A DNA stretch of 6,919 bases from Halobacteroidaceae bacterium (GCA_003550445.1 PUKG01000173.1:1-6919), one strand, 5' to 3'; shown: positions 1-5,649, numbered from the stretch's first letter. Program-made: numbers and translations. The notes: generated by a model not told the origin, from the sequence alone.

Positions 1-136
1 AGGAAAAAATAAAGAAACTACCAAAAAAGAATAAATAAAATAAGGAATTTCAAAACTAAAGGGTTTGGATTTTCCTTTTTCTTTCCTTTCCCTTCAAGGG
101 TTTTATTTTTTTGCAGGTTTTTTTTATGATGAAAGG

Positions 137-142
137 TATAAT
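137..142 (+). promoter_or_regulatory. Possible -10 box upstream of the lipoprotein gene
   Basis: A perfect TATAAT lies about 106 bases before the lipoprotein start codon. The only -35-like match is TTGCAG at 111-116, which gives a 20-base spacer, longer than the usual 16-18. There is no TG extension. The -10 is seen in the sequence; promoter activity is inferred and uncertain. If real, the transcript would begin near 149 and carry a leader of about 100 bases. Confidence 0.35.
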
Positions 143-248
143 ATAGTCAGGACATAAAAAAGAAAAATTCAAAAACATTCCTATTGGTTTTTTGTTGTTT
201 GGTTTCAAAAAGACATTTAATAAAAAACTGAGAGGGGAAGATTTTTAA

Positions 249-587
249 ATGAATAAGTCGGTAATTGGATTTTTGTTTTTGGTTGGGTTGGTAATGTTTT
301 TTGTTATTGGCTGTGGTGGAAACCCAGAGGAGGCTTTTGTAGGAACCTGGGTTTCTGTAGAGCATCATGTAGGAGGAGAGAGATCTCAAGAGTTGGAAGG
401 AATGACTATTGAATTTAAGGAAGATGGAACAGCAACTACATACATGGGTCAGGGAAATTATATTGTAGAAGAAGATACTATTATTTTCACCTCTGAACGG
501 GGCGATGAAGTAAGGTATGAATTTCAGGACGACCAATTAATTGTTGATACCTTTTTAGTAAAAATAATCTATGAAAAAGTTGATTAA
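249..587 (+). CDS. Small lipoprotein with a DUF5640/lipocalin-like beta domain
   Basis: This is a 112-residue protein. Residues 4-21 form a hydrophobic signal segment ending in the lipobox V19-I20-G21-C22, so it should be lipidated on C22 by Lgt, cleaved by Lsp and anchored at the outer face of the membrane. The mature part is acidic and predicted to be mostly beta. G32-T-W opens it, F56-K-E-D-G-T sits in the middle, and alternating short strands follow (YIVEEDTIIF, YEFQDDQLIV). That pattern is typical of the small DUF5640 or lipocalin-like domains common in Firmicutes lipoproteins. The family assignment comes from pattern recognition, not a search. The ATG has GAGGGG at 232-237 upstream. The gene appears monocistronic: the next gene is 100 bases away with its own possible -10 box. 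No enzymatic residues are recognisable, and the molecular role is unknown. Confidence 0.85.
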   Translation: MNKSVIGFLFLVGLVMFFVIGCGGNPEEAFVGTWVSVEHHVGGERSQELEGMTIEFKEDGTATTYMGQGNYIVEEDTIIFTSERGDEVRYEFQDDQLIVDTFLVKIIYEKVD

Positions 588-627
588 AGGGTTCTTTTTT
601 TACTTAAAGCCAGGAAAGGTTTCAGAG

Positions 628-633
628 TATAAT
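628..633 (+). promoter_or_regulatory. Possible -10 box upstream of the P-loop kinase gene
   Basis: A TATAAT hexamer lies 54 bases before the next start codon. The best-spaced -35 candidate, TTAAAG at 604-609 (18-base spacer), matches the consensus at only three positions. Transcription would begin near 640. This suggests, weakly, that the kinase-like gene is transcribed separately from the lipoprotein gene. Confidence 0.35.
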
Positions 634-687
634 AGCAAGGATTTCTTCCTATTCAATTTTTAAAATATCTTAAAGGAGCCGAATTGG

Positions 688-1215
688 ATGAAAGTCCTTA
701 TTCTGGGCAATATCGGTTCAGGGAAAACTACTCTTGGTAAGGCTGCCAGGGAAATTATTGGCTTTCCTTTTTATGAACTTGATAAAATAAGAGAAGATGT
801 AAAGCTTGATGGGAGAGTCTCTTTAAATTACCTGGCACTTTATTACTTTATGCAAAAAGCAGAAAACCCAGAGAGAGTTATTCTTGAATGCACAGGATCG
901 GGGGACCATAAAAACTCCTTAAAAAGAGCTTTAGAAATATCGGGTAAAAAAGTGTTAATTATTGTTTGTAAAACTCGTGATATAAAGGTGAATCTGGAAC
1001 GGTTAAAGAGGAAAAAGTTTAACTACATTTTCCCCTTTCCTAAAGATTTGAAAAAACATATTTATGATGTTGAAGCAGAATTGGAAAAAGATCTTGAAAA
1101 GGGTTTCTGGAGCTGGCCAAAATCAAAAGTTATAGAAATTTTTATGGATACAGAGGAAGATTTTAGATATAACAAAGAGGTACTGTTCAAATTTAAAAAA
1201 GAGGGGAAGTTTTAG
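688..1215 (+). CDS. P-loop NTPase, adenylate/shikimate kinase-like
   Basis: This is a 175-residue cytoplasmic protein. It begins with a beta strand that runs straight into a Walker A loop, G7-N-I-G-S-G-K13-T14, which binds nucleotide phosphates. The segment Y29-E-L-D-K-I-R-E-D follows at the position where small kinases of the adenylate kinase, shikimate kinase and FlaR-like groups bind the acceptor substrate. V65-I-L-E-C-T-G-S-G resembles the central strand and Walker B region. The basic stretch R97 to K110 (with R105, R108 and neighbouring lysines) could be the mobile LID that contacts phosphate. The C-terminal third is helical and charged. Length fits a single-domain kinase (about 170-190 residues). 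The ATG is preceded by AGGAG at 674-678 with ideal spacing. The phosphate acceptor cannot be identified, since the LID and substrate motifs do not match any named kinase well enough for a gene symbol. It may be a small-molecule kinase or a regulatory NTPase. The neighbours give no pathway clue. Confidence 0.85.
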   Translation: MKVLILGNIGSGKTTLGKAAREIIGFPFYELDKIREDVKLDGRVSLNYLALYYFMQKAENPERVILECTGSGDHKNSLKRALEISGKKVLIIVCKTRDIKVNLERLKRKKFNYIFPFPKDLKKHIYDVEAELEKDLEKGFWSWPKSKVIEIFMDTEEDFRYNKEVLFKFKKEGKF

Positions 1216-1280
1216 CTTTATTTTTTCCCGGATTAACCTTAACAGAAAAACCTTTATTGAAAACAAACTTTTGAATAGAA

Positions 1281-1286
1281 AGGAGG
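1281..1286 (+). promoter_or_regulatory. Ribosome binding site that fixes a GTG start
   Basis: A perfect AGGAGG lies nine bases before GTG at 1296. It supports GTG as the true start of the 60-residue membrane protein; there is no suitable in-frame ATG nearby. Confidence 0.85.
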
Positions 1287-1295
1287 AAAGAGAAA

Positions 1296-1478
1296 GTGAG
1301 TCCAGAAAACCATGGTAGCGGAACCTCCAGTGCTTTTTACGGACTGGGTTTTATTGGGGCAGCAATTTATTTTATTTCTCAGGCCACAGGTTTTTGGATG
1401 GGTGTCCTGGGTTTTTTGAAAGCCATTGTATGGCCCGTTTTTTTGGTTTATGAACTTTTTAAATTTCTGGGTGTTTAA
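1296..1478 (+). CDS. Conserved-type small two-helix membrane protein
   Basis: This is a 60-residue protein starting at GTG, with a strong AGGAGG upstream. About 13 polar residues are followed by two hydrophobic segments, at about 15-31 (YGLGFIGAAIYFISQA) and about 35-58. The second carries K42-A-I-V-W46-P47-V-F-L-V-Y52-E53. The glycine-rich first helix, the short linker with an aromatic F-W pair and the K-A-x-x-W-P-x-F-L-V-Y-E motif resemble an uncharacterised family of tiny membrane proteins in Gram-positive bacteria. I recognise the pattern from memory and could not search for it. Function is unknown. The small size and absence of catalytic residues suggest a structural or regulatory membrane role rather than an enzyme. 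It lies 80 bases after the kinase-like gene and could be co-transcribed with it. A terminator follows 85 bases after its stop. Confidence 0.8.
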   Translation: MSPENHGSGTSSAFYGLGFIGAAIYFISQATGFWMGVLGFLKAIVWPVFLVYELFKFLGV

Positions 1479-1563
1479 GGGAATTCCTTTGGTAAACTTG
1501 TAATAGATAGATTGAGAGTCGAATGAAACATATGGAAATTATCATATTTTATAAAATTATCTG

Positions 1564-1599
1564 AGCCATAGCTTTGCTATTGGCTTTTTTTTGTTTTTT
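1564..1599 (+). terminator. Rho-independent terminator after the small membrane protein gene
   Basis: The arms AGCCATAGC (1564-1572) and GCTATTGGCT (1576-1585) form a nine-pair stem with one bulged T and a TTT loop. The stem runs directly into seven T, one G and six more T. This is a standard intrinsic terminator. It separates the first gene group from the transporter region, which implies a separate promoter for the transporter. Confidence 0.85.
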
Positions 1600-1706
1600 A
1601 AAAACCCTATTGCAGGAAATTATTTGGCTTTAGAGGAAATTTATAACAATTTGTAGAAATATTCAAAAAATTAAGGGAGAAAAGGTCCTTTGATTTTTTG
1701 GTGTGA

Positions 1707-1747
1707 TTAAACCTTTCCCGGGAAGCCATGCTCCTGGTTTAAAGGTT
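1707..1747 (+). promoter_or_regulatory. Two overlapping, mutually exclusive inverted repeats
   Basis: TTAAACC (1707-1713) pairs with GGTTTAA (1736-1742). The overlapping AACCTTT (1710-1716) pairs with AAAGGTT (1741-1747). Both stems are seven perfect pairs but share bases, so only one can form at a time. ACCTTT at 1711-1716 can also pair with AAAGGT at 1681-1686. A TTCCCGGGAA palindrome lies inside the loop. No T tract follows, so this is not a terminator. It could be an RNA switch or a protein-binding site; function is inferred only. Confidence 0.35.
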
Positions 1748-1850
1748 AAAAAAATTAAATAAGGGAAAAAATTCCGGAATGGCCGGGAGAGTTAATTATT
1801 AAGGAGTAAAATTAAAAAGAATTGTTTGAGAGAAAAGCAGTAATTACAAC

Positions 1851-1918
1851 GGTAACGAAAAGAAAAAATTTTATTACCCTCTTTTTCCTGGGAAAGAGTT
1901 ATGGTAAAATTAATTACC
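1851..1918 (+). promoter_or_regulatory. Alternating GGTAA/TTACC elements forming competing hairpins in the transporter leader
   Basis: Four alternating complementary blocks occur: GGTAA (1851-1855), TTACC (1874-1878), GGTAA (1903-1907) and TTACC (1914-1918). The second and third blocks enclose an extra perfect stem, CTCTTT (1879-1884) with AAAGAG (1893-1898), which gives an 11-pair hairpin with a four-base bulge at 1899-1902. Pairing of blocks 1-2 or 3-4 would exclude this hairpin. The ATG at 1901-1903 of the candidate small ORF sits in the bulge and stem. The geometry resembles attenuation or translational control leaders, but no terminator T tract is attached. Regulation is inferred. Confidence 0.35.
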
Positions 1919-2035
1919 GCACTAAAGCAAAATGAAAATTCAGAACAAAATAAAAATTTTGACAAAGGAGGTGGTTTTTCCGGACTTTTTATTGGCTTCG
2001 TGGGAAAAAAATTTAAACGGGAGGTGTTTTTGTGA
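1901..2035 (+). CDS. Candidate 44-codon ORF overlapping the binding-protein start
   Basis: This ATG-initiated reading frame runs 44 codons, and its TGA shares four bases (GTGA) with the GTG start of the solute-binding protein, the usual arrangement for translational coupling. The predicted peptide starts MVKLITALKQNENSEQN. It then has a glycine-rich hydrophobic patch (GGGFSGLFIGFVG) and ends in a basic tail, KKFKREVFL. The frame is open from 1856, but ATG 1901 is the only standard start in it. The ribosome site is poor (GGGAAAGAG just upstream), and the start lies within a predicted hairpin. I do not recognise a family. It may be a coupled leader peptide or simply a chance ORF in AT-rich DNA, so it is listed as a candidate only. 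Confidence 0.25.
   Translation: MVKLITALKQNENSEQNKNFDKGGGFSGLFIGFVGKKFKREVFL
2019..2026 (+). promoter_or_regulatory. Ribosome binding site for the solute-binding protein (GTG start)
   Basis: GGGAGGTG ends five bases before GTG at 2032. The following codons encode a typical M-K-K signal peptide start, so GTG 2032 is well supported as the true start. Confidence 0.85.
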
Positions 2036-3567
2036 AAAAGGGTTTTTCTAAGGCCCTCGTGCTGGTTATTATTGGTGTCTTTCTGATTTCGGGTTTAAAT
2101 CTTTCTATAATTAACGCAGACCCCCAATACGGAGGCAGGTTAACTGTTGCCCTGCCTGCTGACATTAAAACACTCGACGCCCGAATGATTACTGATGTGT
2201 ATTCTGAATTGGTTTCTACTCAAATAGGGGATACCCTGGTTGAGTTGAATGAAAGGCTTGAACCCACACCCGCTCTTGCCGAAAGTTGGGAAACCCCTGA
2301 TCCTTTAACCTATATTTTCCATCTCCGCCAGGGAGTAATGTTCCACGACGGTACAGAGTTTACTGCAGAGGATGTCAAATACACTTTTGAAACCATTTTG
2401 GATGAGGATTTTGCTTCCCCCAATAGGACCTATTTTCTGCCAGTTACTGATATTGAAATTATTGATGACTATACCATTCAATTATTTCTTTCTGAACCAA
2501 TGGCACCTTTCATTACCCAGGTTATTCCCATGATGCAGATTGTTCCCAAACACCTCGCAGAAGAAATGGGAGAAGATTTTGCTTTTGACCCCGTTGGGAC
2601 TGGACCTTTTGAATTTGTTCGCTGGATCCCAGGGGATAGGGTTGAACTAAGGGCTTTTGAAGATCACTGGAGGGGACGCCCTTATATTGACGAATTAACC
2701 ATTCGTGTTATTGAAGAAGCTTCTGTTCAAATGATGGAACTTGAAACCGGGGGAATCGATTTTGCTTATACCGTGCCCCCGGACGATGTAGAGTGGATCA
2801 GGGAAGCTCCTAACCTGATTCTTGGAGAATATATGGCCCTGGCCTATGGATTTATAATTCCCAACCTGGACCATGAAATTCTTTCCAACAAATTAGTCCG
2901 TCAGGCCATGGCTTATGCTATTGACAGGGAAGAAATTAACGAAACTATATATGCTGGCCTGGCAGTTCCCGCATCTGGACCTATTCCTCAGAGCCTTGCC
3001 TGGGCTTATAACGCAGATGTGGCCCCATATCCGTACGATCCCGATAGAGCAAGAGAACTCCTGGCCGAAGCAGGTTATCCCGATGGCTTTAACATTAAAC
3101 TTCACCGAGCTCCAGGAGAAGTTGGGGTATTAGCCATGACAGCAGTCCAGGAGCAATTTGCAGATGTAGGAATTAATATGGAACTGGAAATAATTGAATT
3201 TGGAATGCTTTTGGATCGTCTTTTCAGCTTTGAATATGAGTTGATTAATATTGGCTGGACGGGAATTGTTGATCCGGACTATGGAACCTATTCCCTGTTC
3301 ACAACAGGAGCAGGTTACAATTTCAATAACTACTCTAATCCGGAAATTGATTTCCTTCTGGATTATGGCCGATTTACCGTGGACATGGATACCCGGAAAG
3401 AAATTTATGACCGGGTTCAGAGAATTCTTGCTGACGAATTGCCCCATATTTTTATCAACACCGAAATTACCACTTTTGCTTACAATGCTGACCTGGAAGG
3501 CTTTATTCATGCCCCACGGCGTTACGGAGGCCCCTTAAACGACCTCTGGAGAGTATATTGGAAATAA
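2032..3567 (+). CDS. ABC transporter solute-binding protein, family 5 (DppA/OppA-type)
   Basis: This 511-residue extracytoplasmic receptor delivers substrate to the two permeases encoded next to it. Residues 1-29 form a signal peptide: MKKGFSK, a hydrophobic core, then I-N-A29 before D30-P. There is no lipobox cysteine, so the protein should be released by signal peptidase I and not lipid-anchored. The mature N terminus has the family start Y33-G-G-R-L-T-V-A. The SBP_bac_5 signature spans about 83-120 (AESWETPDPLTYIF, then FHDGTEF, then TAEDVKYTFE). Other family landmarks are V-G-T-G-P-F-E-F, A-M-A-Y-A-I-D-R-E-E, and Y-P-Y-D-P-D-R-A-R-E-L-L-A-E-A-G-Y. Length is normal. Family 5 proteins bind peptides, nickel, glutathione or, in several anaerobes, oligosaccharides. 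The sequence alone does not settle the ligand. It is the first gene of the operon, followed after 61 bases by a DppB-type permease. A stable hairpin in that gap may favour higher expression of this gene. Confidence 0.95.
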   Translation: MKKGFSKALVLVIIGVFLISGLNLSIINADPQYGGRLTVALPADIKTLDARMITDVYSELVSTQIGDTLVELNERLEPTPALAESWETPDPLTYIFHLRQGVMFHDGTEFTAEDVKYTFETILDEDFASPNRTYFLPVTDIEIIDDYTIQLFLSEPMAPFITQVIPMMQIVPKHLAEEMGEDFAFDPVGTGPFEFVRWIPGDRVELRAFEDHWRGRPYIDELTIRVIEEASVQMMELETGGIDFAYTVPPDDVEWIREAPNLILGEYMALAYGFIIPNLDHEILSNKLVRQAMAYAIDREEINETIYAGLAVPASGPIPQSLAWAYNADVAPYPYDPDRARELLAEAGYPDGFNIKLHRAPGEVGVLAMTAVQEQFADVGINMELEIIEFGMLLDRLFSFEYELINIGWTGIVDPDYGTYSLFTTGAGYNFNNYSNPEIDFLLDYGRFTVDMDTRKEIYDRVQRILADELPHIFINTEITTFAYNADLEGFIHAPRRYGGPLNDLWRVYWK

Positions 3568-3579
3568 GGGTTATTAGTA

Positions 3580-3605
3580 GGCCGCGGAACTCAGGTTCCG
3601 CGGCC
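3580..3605 (+). repeat. Perfect 11-bp GC-rich hairpin between binding protein and permease genes
   Basis: The arms GGCCGCGGAAC (3580-3590) and GTTCCGCGGCC (3595-3605) are exact reverse complements with a TCAG tetraloop. Nine of the eleven pairs are G-C, far above the local base composition. No T tract follows, so it is unlikely to terminate transcription. In comparable operons (for example malE-malF) a stem-loop after the binding-protein gene protects the upstream mRNA from 3' decay and keeps binding protein in excess of permease. That role is inferred here from position. It could also be a copy of a dispersed palindrome. Confidence 0.85.
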
Positions 3606-3628
3606 ACAATTAACCGGGAGGGTAATCG

Positions 3629-4549
3629 ATGTTAACTTTCATAATAAGGCGTTTTTTTACCATGATTCCTATTCTAATTGGGGTAACCCTTATTACTTTT
3701 TCCATTATGCATCTTTCTGAGGGTGACCCTGCAAGGATTATGCTTGGCCTGATGGCTTCTGAAGAAGCGATAGCTCATATCAGACAGGTTCATGGGCTTG
3801 ATTTACCCCTGCATATTCAGTATTTCCGATGGCTGGGAAGGATTATTACCGGTGATTTTGGGAGATCCATTCAGTCTCGAAGGCCTGTAATTGAAATGAT
3901 AAGAGATAGATTGCCCGCAACCCTGGAATTAACGGTAACAGCTATGATTATTGCTCTGTTAGTTGGGATTACAGCGGGGATTATTTCTGCTGTAAAACAA
4001 TATTCCTGGCTTGACTATTCTTCTATGACTTTTGCCCTTTTCGGTGTTTCCATGCCGCCCTTCTGGCTTGGTCTTATGATGATGTTAATATTTGGTGTTC
4101 GCCTGGGATGGCTTCCAATTTCGGGGAGGGGTGATTTAAATCAACTTGTTATGCCTGCTATTGTTTTAAGCACGGCCCAGATGGCAATAATTGCCCGCCT
4201 GGTTCGTTCCAGCATGCTGGAAGTAATAAGGCAGGATTATATTCTCACCGCTCGATCCAAGGGTCTTGCTGAAAGAATTGTTATTTATAAACATGCCTTG
4301 AAGAATGCGATGATTCCTGTAGTAACAATGGTTGCCCTGCAGTTACCATTTCTTTTTGGGGGGGCAGTAATTACTGAAACAATTTTTTCCTGGCCGGGGA
4401 TGGGACGAATGCTTGTTGGCTCTCTTTTTGAAAGGGATTTTCCCGTAATTCAGGGGACGGTTTTAATCATTGCAATAATTGTAATGTTTGCCAATCTTTT
4501 AGCAGATATTGTTTATGCTATTGTTGATCCCCGGATCCGTTTCGATTAA
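3629..4549 (+). CDS. ABC transporter permease, DppB/OppB-type
   Basis: This is a 306-residue integral membrane subunit of a peptide/nickel/oligosaccharide importer. It starts with the family N terminus (MLTFIIRRFFTMIPILIGVT), with a first membrane helix at about 9-29. The conserved D33-P-A, the H55-G-L-D-L-P-L region and G75-D-F-G-R-S follow before the second helix. Further helices lie at about 99-122, 133-156, 171-193, 227-250 and 278-301. The cytoplasmic EAA-type loop that docks the ATPase is A208-R-S-K-G212-L-A-E-R through H222-A-L-K-N226. The C terminus D300-P-R-I-R is typical. Length is normal, and GGGAGGG at 3616-3622 supports the ATG. It should pair with the DppC-type protein encoded 47 bases downstream. 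No frameshift or missing landmark is apparent. The substrate cannot be determined from the permease. Confidence 0.95.
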   Translation: MLTFIIRRFFTMIPILIGVTLITFSIMHLSEGDPARIMLGLMASEEAIAHIRQVHGLDLPLHIQYFRWLGRIITGDFGRSIQSRRPVIEMIRDRLPATLELTVTAMIIALLVGITAGIISAVKQYSWLDYSSMTFALFGVSMPPFWLGLMMMLIFGVRLGWLPISGRGDLNQLVMPAIVLSTAQMAIIARLVRSSMLEVIRQDYILTARSKGLAERIVIYKHALKNAMIPVVTMVALQLPFLFGGAVITETIFSWPGMGRMLVGSLFERDFPVIQGTVLIIAIIVMFANLLADIVYAIVDPRIRFD

Positions 4550-4596
4550 TTCCTTATAATTTATGGGAAAAGCAAAAATAGGAGGGTTATAAAAGA

Positions 4597-5430
4597 ATGC
4601 CTAAATTTATAAGGGATCTGAGCAGAAATAAACTGGCAATTGTGGGCATTATTATTGTTTTTATTATTATTATTACCGCAATTTTTGCCCCACAACTTGC
4701 CCCTAATAGTTATAGACAGCAAAATTTAAGGGCCAGATTATCTCCCCCCAGCAGTGATTACCCTCTTGGAACTGACGCTCTGGGGCGATGTGTTTTAAGT
4801 AGGATTATTTATGGGTCCCGAATTGCCTTGATGTACGGGATTGTAATTGTTTCAATTTCTGCTGCAGCGGGAATTACCCTTGGTTTGATGGCCGGATTTT
4901 TTGGAGGGTATATTGATTCCGTAATTATGAGACTTGTTGATATTACCCTTTCTTTCCCCGTCCTTGTTCTTGCTCTTGCCATAGTTAGCGCTTTGGGCCC
5001 CGGTTTATATAATGTAATGGTTGTTTTGGGCATTGTGGGGTGGAGCACCTATGCTCGGCTTGTTAGAGGCCAGGTTCTTTCTGTTCGGGAAACGGATTAT
5101 GTTATGGCTGCCCGCGCTCTCGGGGCAAGTAATGGAAGGATGATTGTTTTCCATGTCCTTCCCAATGTAATTGGTCCGGTAATTGTTGTAGCGACCTTGC
5201 ATTTTCCATCAGCTTTAATAGCTGCATCGGCACTGAGTTTTCTTGGAATGGGTGCCCAGCCCCCAACTCCCTGCTGGGGTGCTATTCTTGCTGATGGAAG
5301 AGCCTATTTGCGGAATGCCCACTGGATTGCTACTTTTCCAGGGGTGGCAATAATGTTAACTGTTCTGGGGTTTAACTTCATTGGAGATGGCTTGAGAGAT
5401 GTACTGGATCCCAGATTAAGAAAAAGATAG
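4597..5430 (+). CDS. ABC transporter permease, DppC/OppC-type
   Basis: This 277-residue second membrane subunit forms the channel with the DppB-type protein. The N-terminal part (R10-N-K-L-A-I-V-G, first helix about 12-33) is followed by the signature Y55-P-L-G-T-D-A-L-G-R-C65-V-L-S-R, where most homologues have D rather than C after G-R. Helices lie at about 78-100, 117-133, 137-155, 192-215 and 245-265. The ATPase-docking loop is A171-A-R-A-L-G176-A-S through H186-V-L-P-N190. S214-F-L-G-M-G-A-Q-P-P-T-P-C226-W-G and the ending D271-P-R-L-R are family hallmarks. Position 226 is usually S or E-like rather than C, as far as I recall. GGAGGG at 4581-4586 supports the ATG. It is the last gene of the operon. 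ATPase genes, which often follow, are absent, and a terminator begins 15 bases after its stop. Confidence 0.95.
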   Translation: MPKFIRDLSRNKLAIVGIIIVFIIIITAIFAPQLAPNSYRQQNLRARLSPPSSDYPLGTDALGRCVLSRIIYGSRIALMYGIVIVSISAAAGITLGLMAGFFGGYIDSVIMRLVDITLSFPVLVLALAIVSALGPGLYNVMVVLGIVGWSTYARLVRGQVLSVRETDYVMAARALGASNGRMIVFHVLPNVIGPVIVVATLHFPSALIAASALSFLGMGAQPPTPCWGAILADGRAYLRNAHWIATFPGVAIMLTVLGFNFIGDGLRDVLDPRLRKR

Positions 5431-5444
5431 AGGCGGGAAATTAA

Positions 5445-5508
5445 CCCGGGATAGGTAAAATCTCTGTAGTTTAATTTGCAGAATTTTCTTCCCGGGGATT
5501 ATTTTTTT
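5445..5508 (+). terminator. Rho-independent terminator closing the transporter operon
   Basis: The outer arms CCCGGGA (5445-5451) and TCCCGGG (5490-5496) enclose inner stems AAAAT/ATTTT (5457-5461, 5483-5487) and TCTG/CAGA (5463-5466, 5479-5482). There is a bulged C and a 12-base loop. GA and then TTATTTTTTT follow. The long bipartite stem with a T tract, directly after the last permease gene, indicates that the operon ends here without ATPase genes. Confidence 0.75.
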
Positions 5509-5640
5509 CGGACAAAAAAAAGGCTTTTTCAAGGGAAAAAGGAATAAAATTGAAGGGGATTGGTTTTGGGCTCCTTTTAATATTAACCTGAAGCAAAGAA
5601 AGCTTAATTTTTAATAATTATTGTTTGCCCAGGAAAAGGA

Positions 5641-5649
5641 AAGGAGAGG
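5641..5649 (+). promoter_or_regulatory. Ribosome binding site that sets the NTF2-like start
   Basis: AAGGAGAGG lies five bases before ATG 5655. The reading frame is open further upstream to a TTG at 5625, but that codon has no ribosome site and would place this purine-rich site inside the coding region (as R-K-R-K-G-E-D). ATG 5655 is therefore preferred. Confidence 0.85.

Larger units (their letters stand above)
1479..2031. other. 553-base intergenic region with inverted repeats
   Basis: No recognisable protein gene fills this gap. It holds the terminator at 1564-1599 and a short inverted repeat ATATG/CATAT (1530-1534, 1543-1547). It also holds the perfect 10-base palindromes TTCCCGGGAA (1715-1724) and ATTCCGGAAT (1771-1780), two sets of competing inverted repeats (1707-1747 and 1851-1918), and a candidate 44-codon ORF ending at the transporter start. 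No good sigma-A promoter was found. TTGACA at 1959-1964 has no acceptable -10 partner, and TAAAAT/TACAAC hexamers lack good -35 boxes. None of the riboswitch or T-box consensus cores I know was recognised. The promoter for the downstream transporter operon is presumably between about 1600 and 1900. Confidence 0.6.

Noticed and set aside
90..110. CCCTT/AAGGG hairpin followed by T-rich DNA, a possible terminator of an upstream gene
   Set aside because: The realistic stem is only three or four pairs because the loop would otherwise be one base. It is too weak to call.
147..536. Minus-strand ORF of 129 codons
   Set aside because: It lies antisense over the lipoprotein gene, has no ribosome site or recognisable domain, and its composition looks like a reverse-complement shadow.
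1822..1935. Thirty-seven-codon TTG ORF in the leader
   Set aside because: AAGGAG at 1801 is about 15 bases away, too far for normal initiation, and it overlaps the better-placed ATG 1901 ORF in another frame.
1959..1987. TTGACA as a -35 box for the transporter operon
   Set aside because: The hexamer is perfect, but 16-19 bases on there is GGACTTTT and no -10-like sequence.
4555..4560. TATAAT between the two permease genes
   Set aside because: There is no -35 partner at normal spacing. The genes are 47 bases apart and look co-transcribed.
5514..5541. Minus-strand terminator-like hairpin (CTTTTTC/GAAAAAG plus eight A on the + strand)
   Set aside because: The stem is mostly A-T, and no minus-strand gene nearby needs a terminator. 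It may be a chance product of A/T runs.
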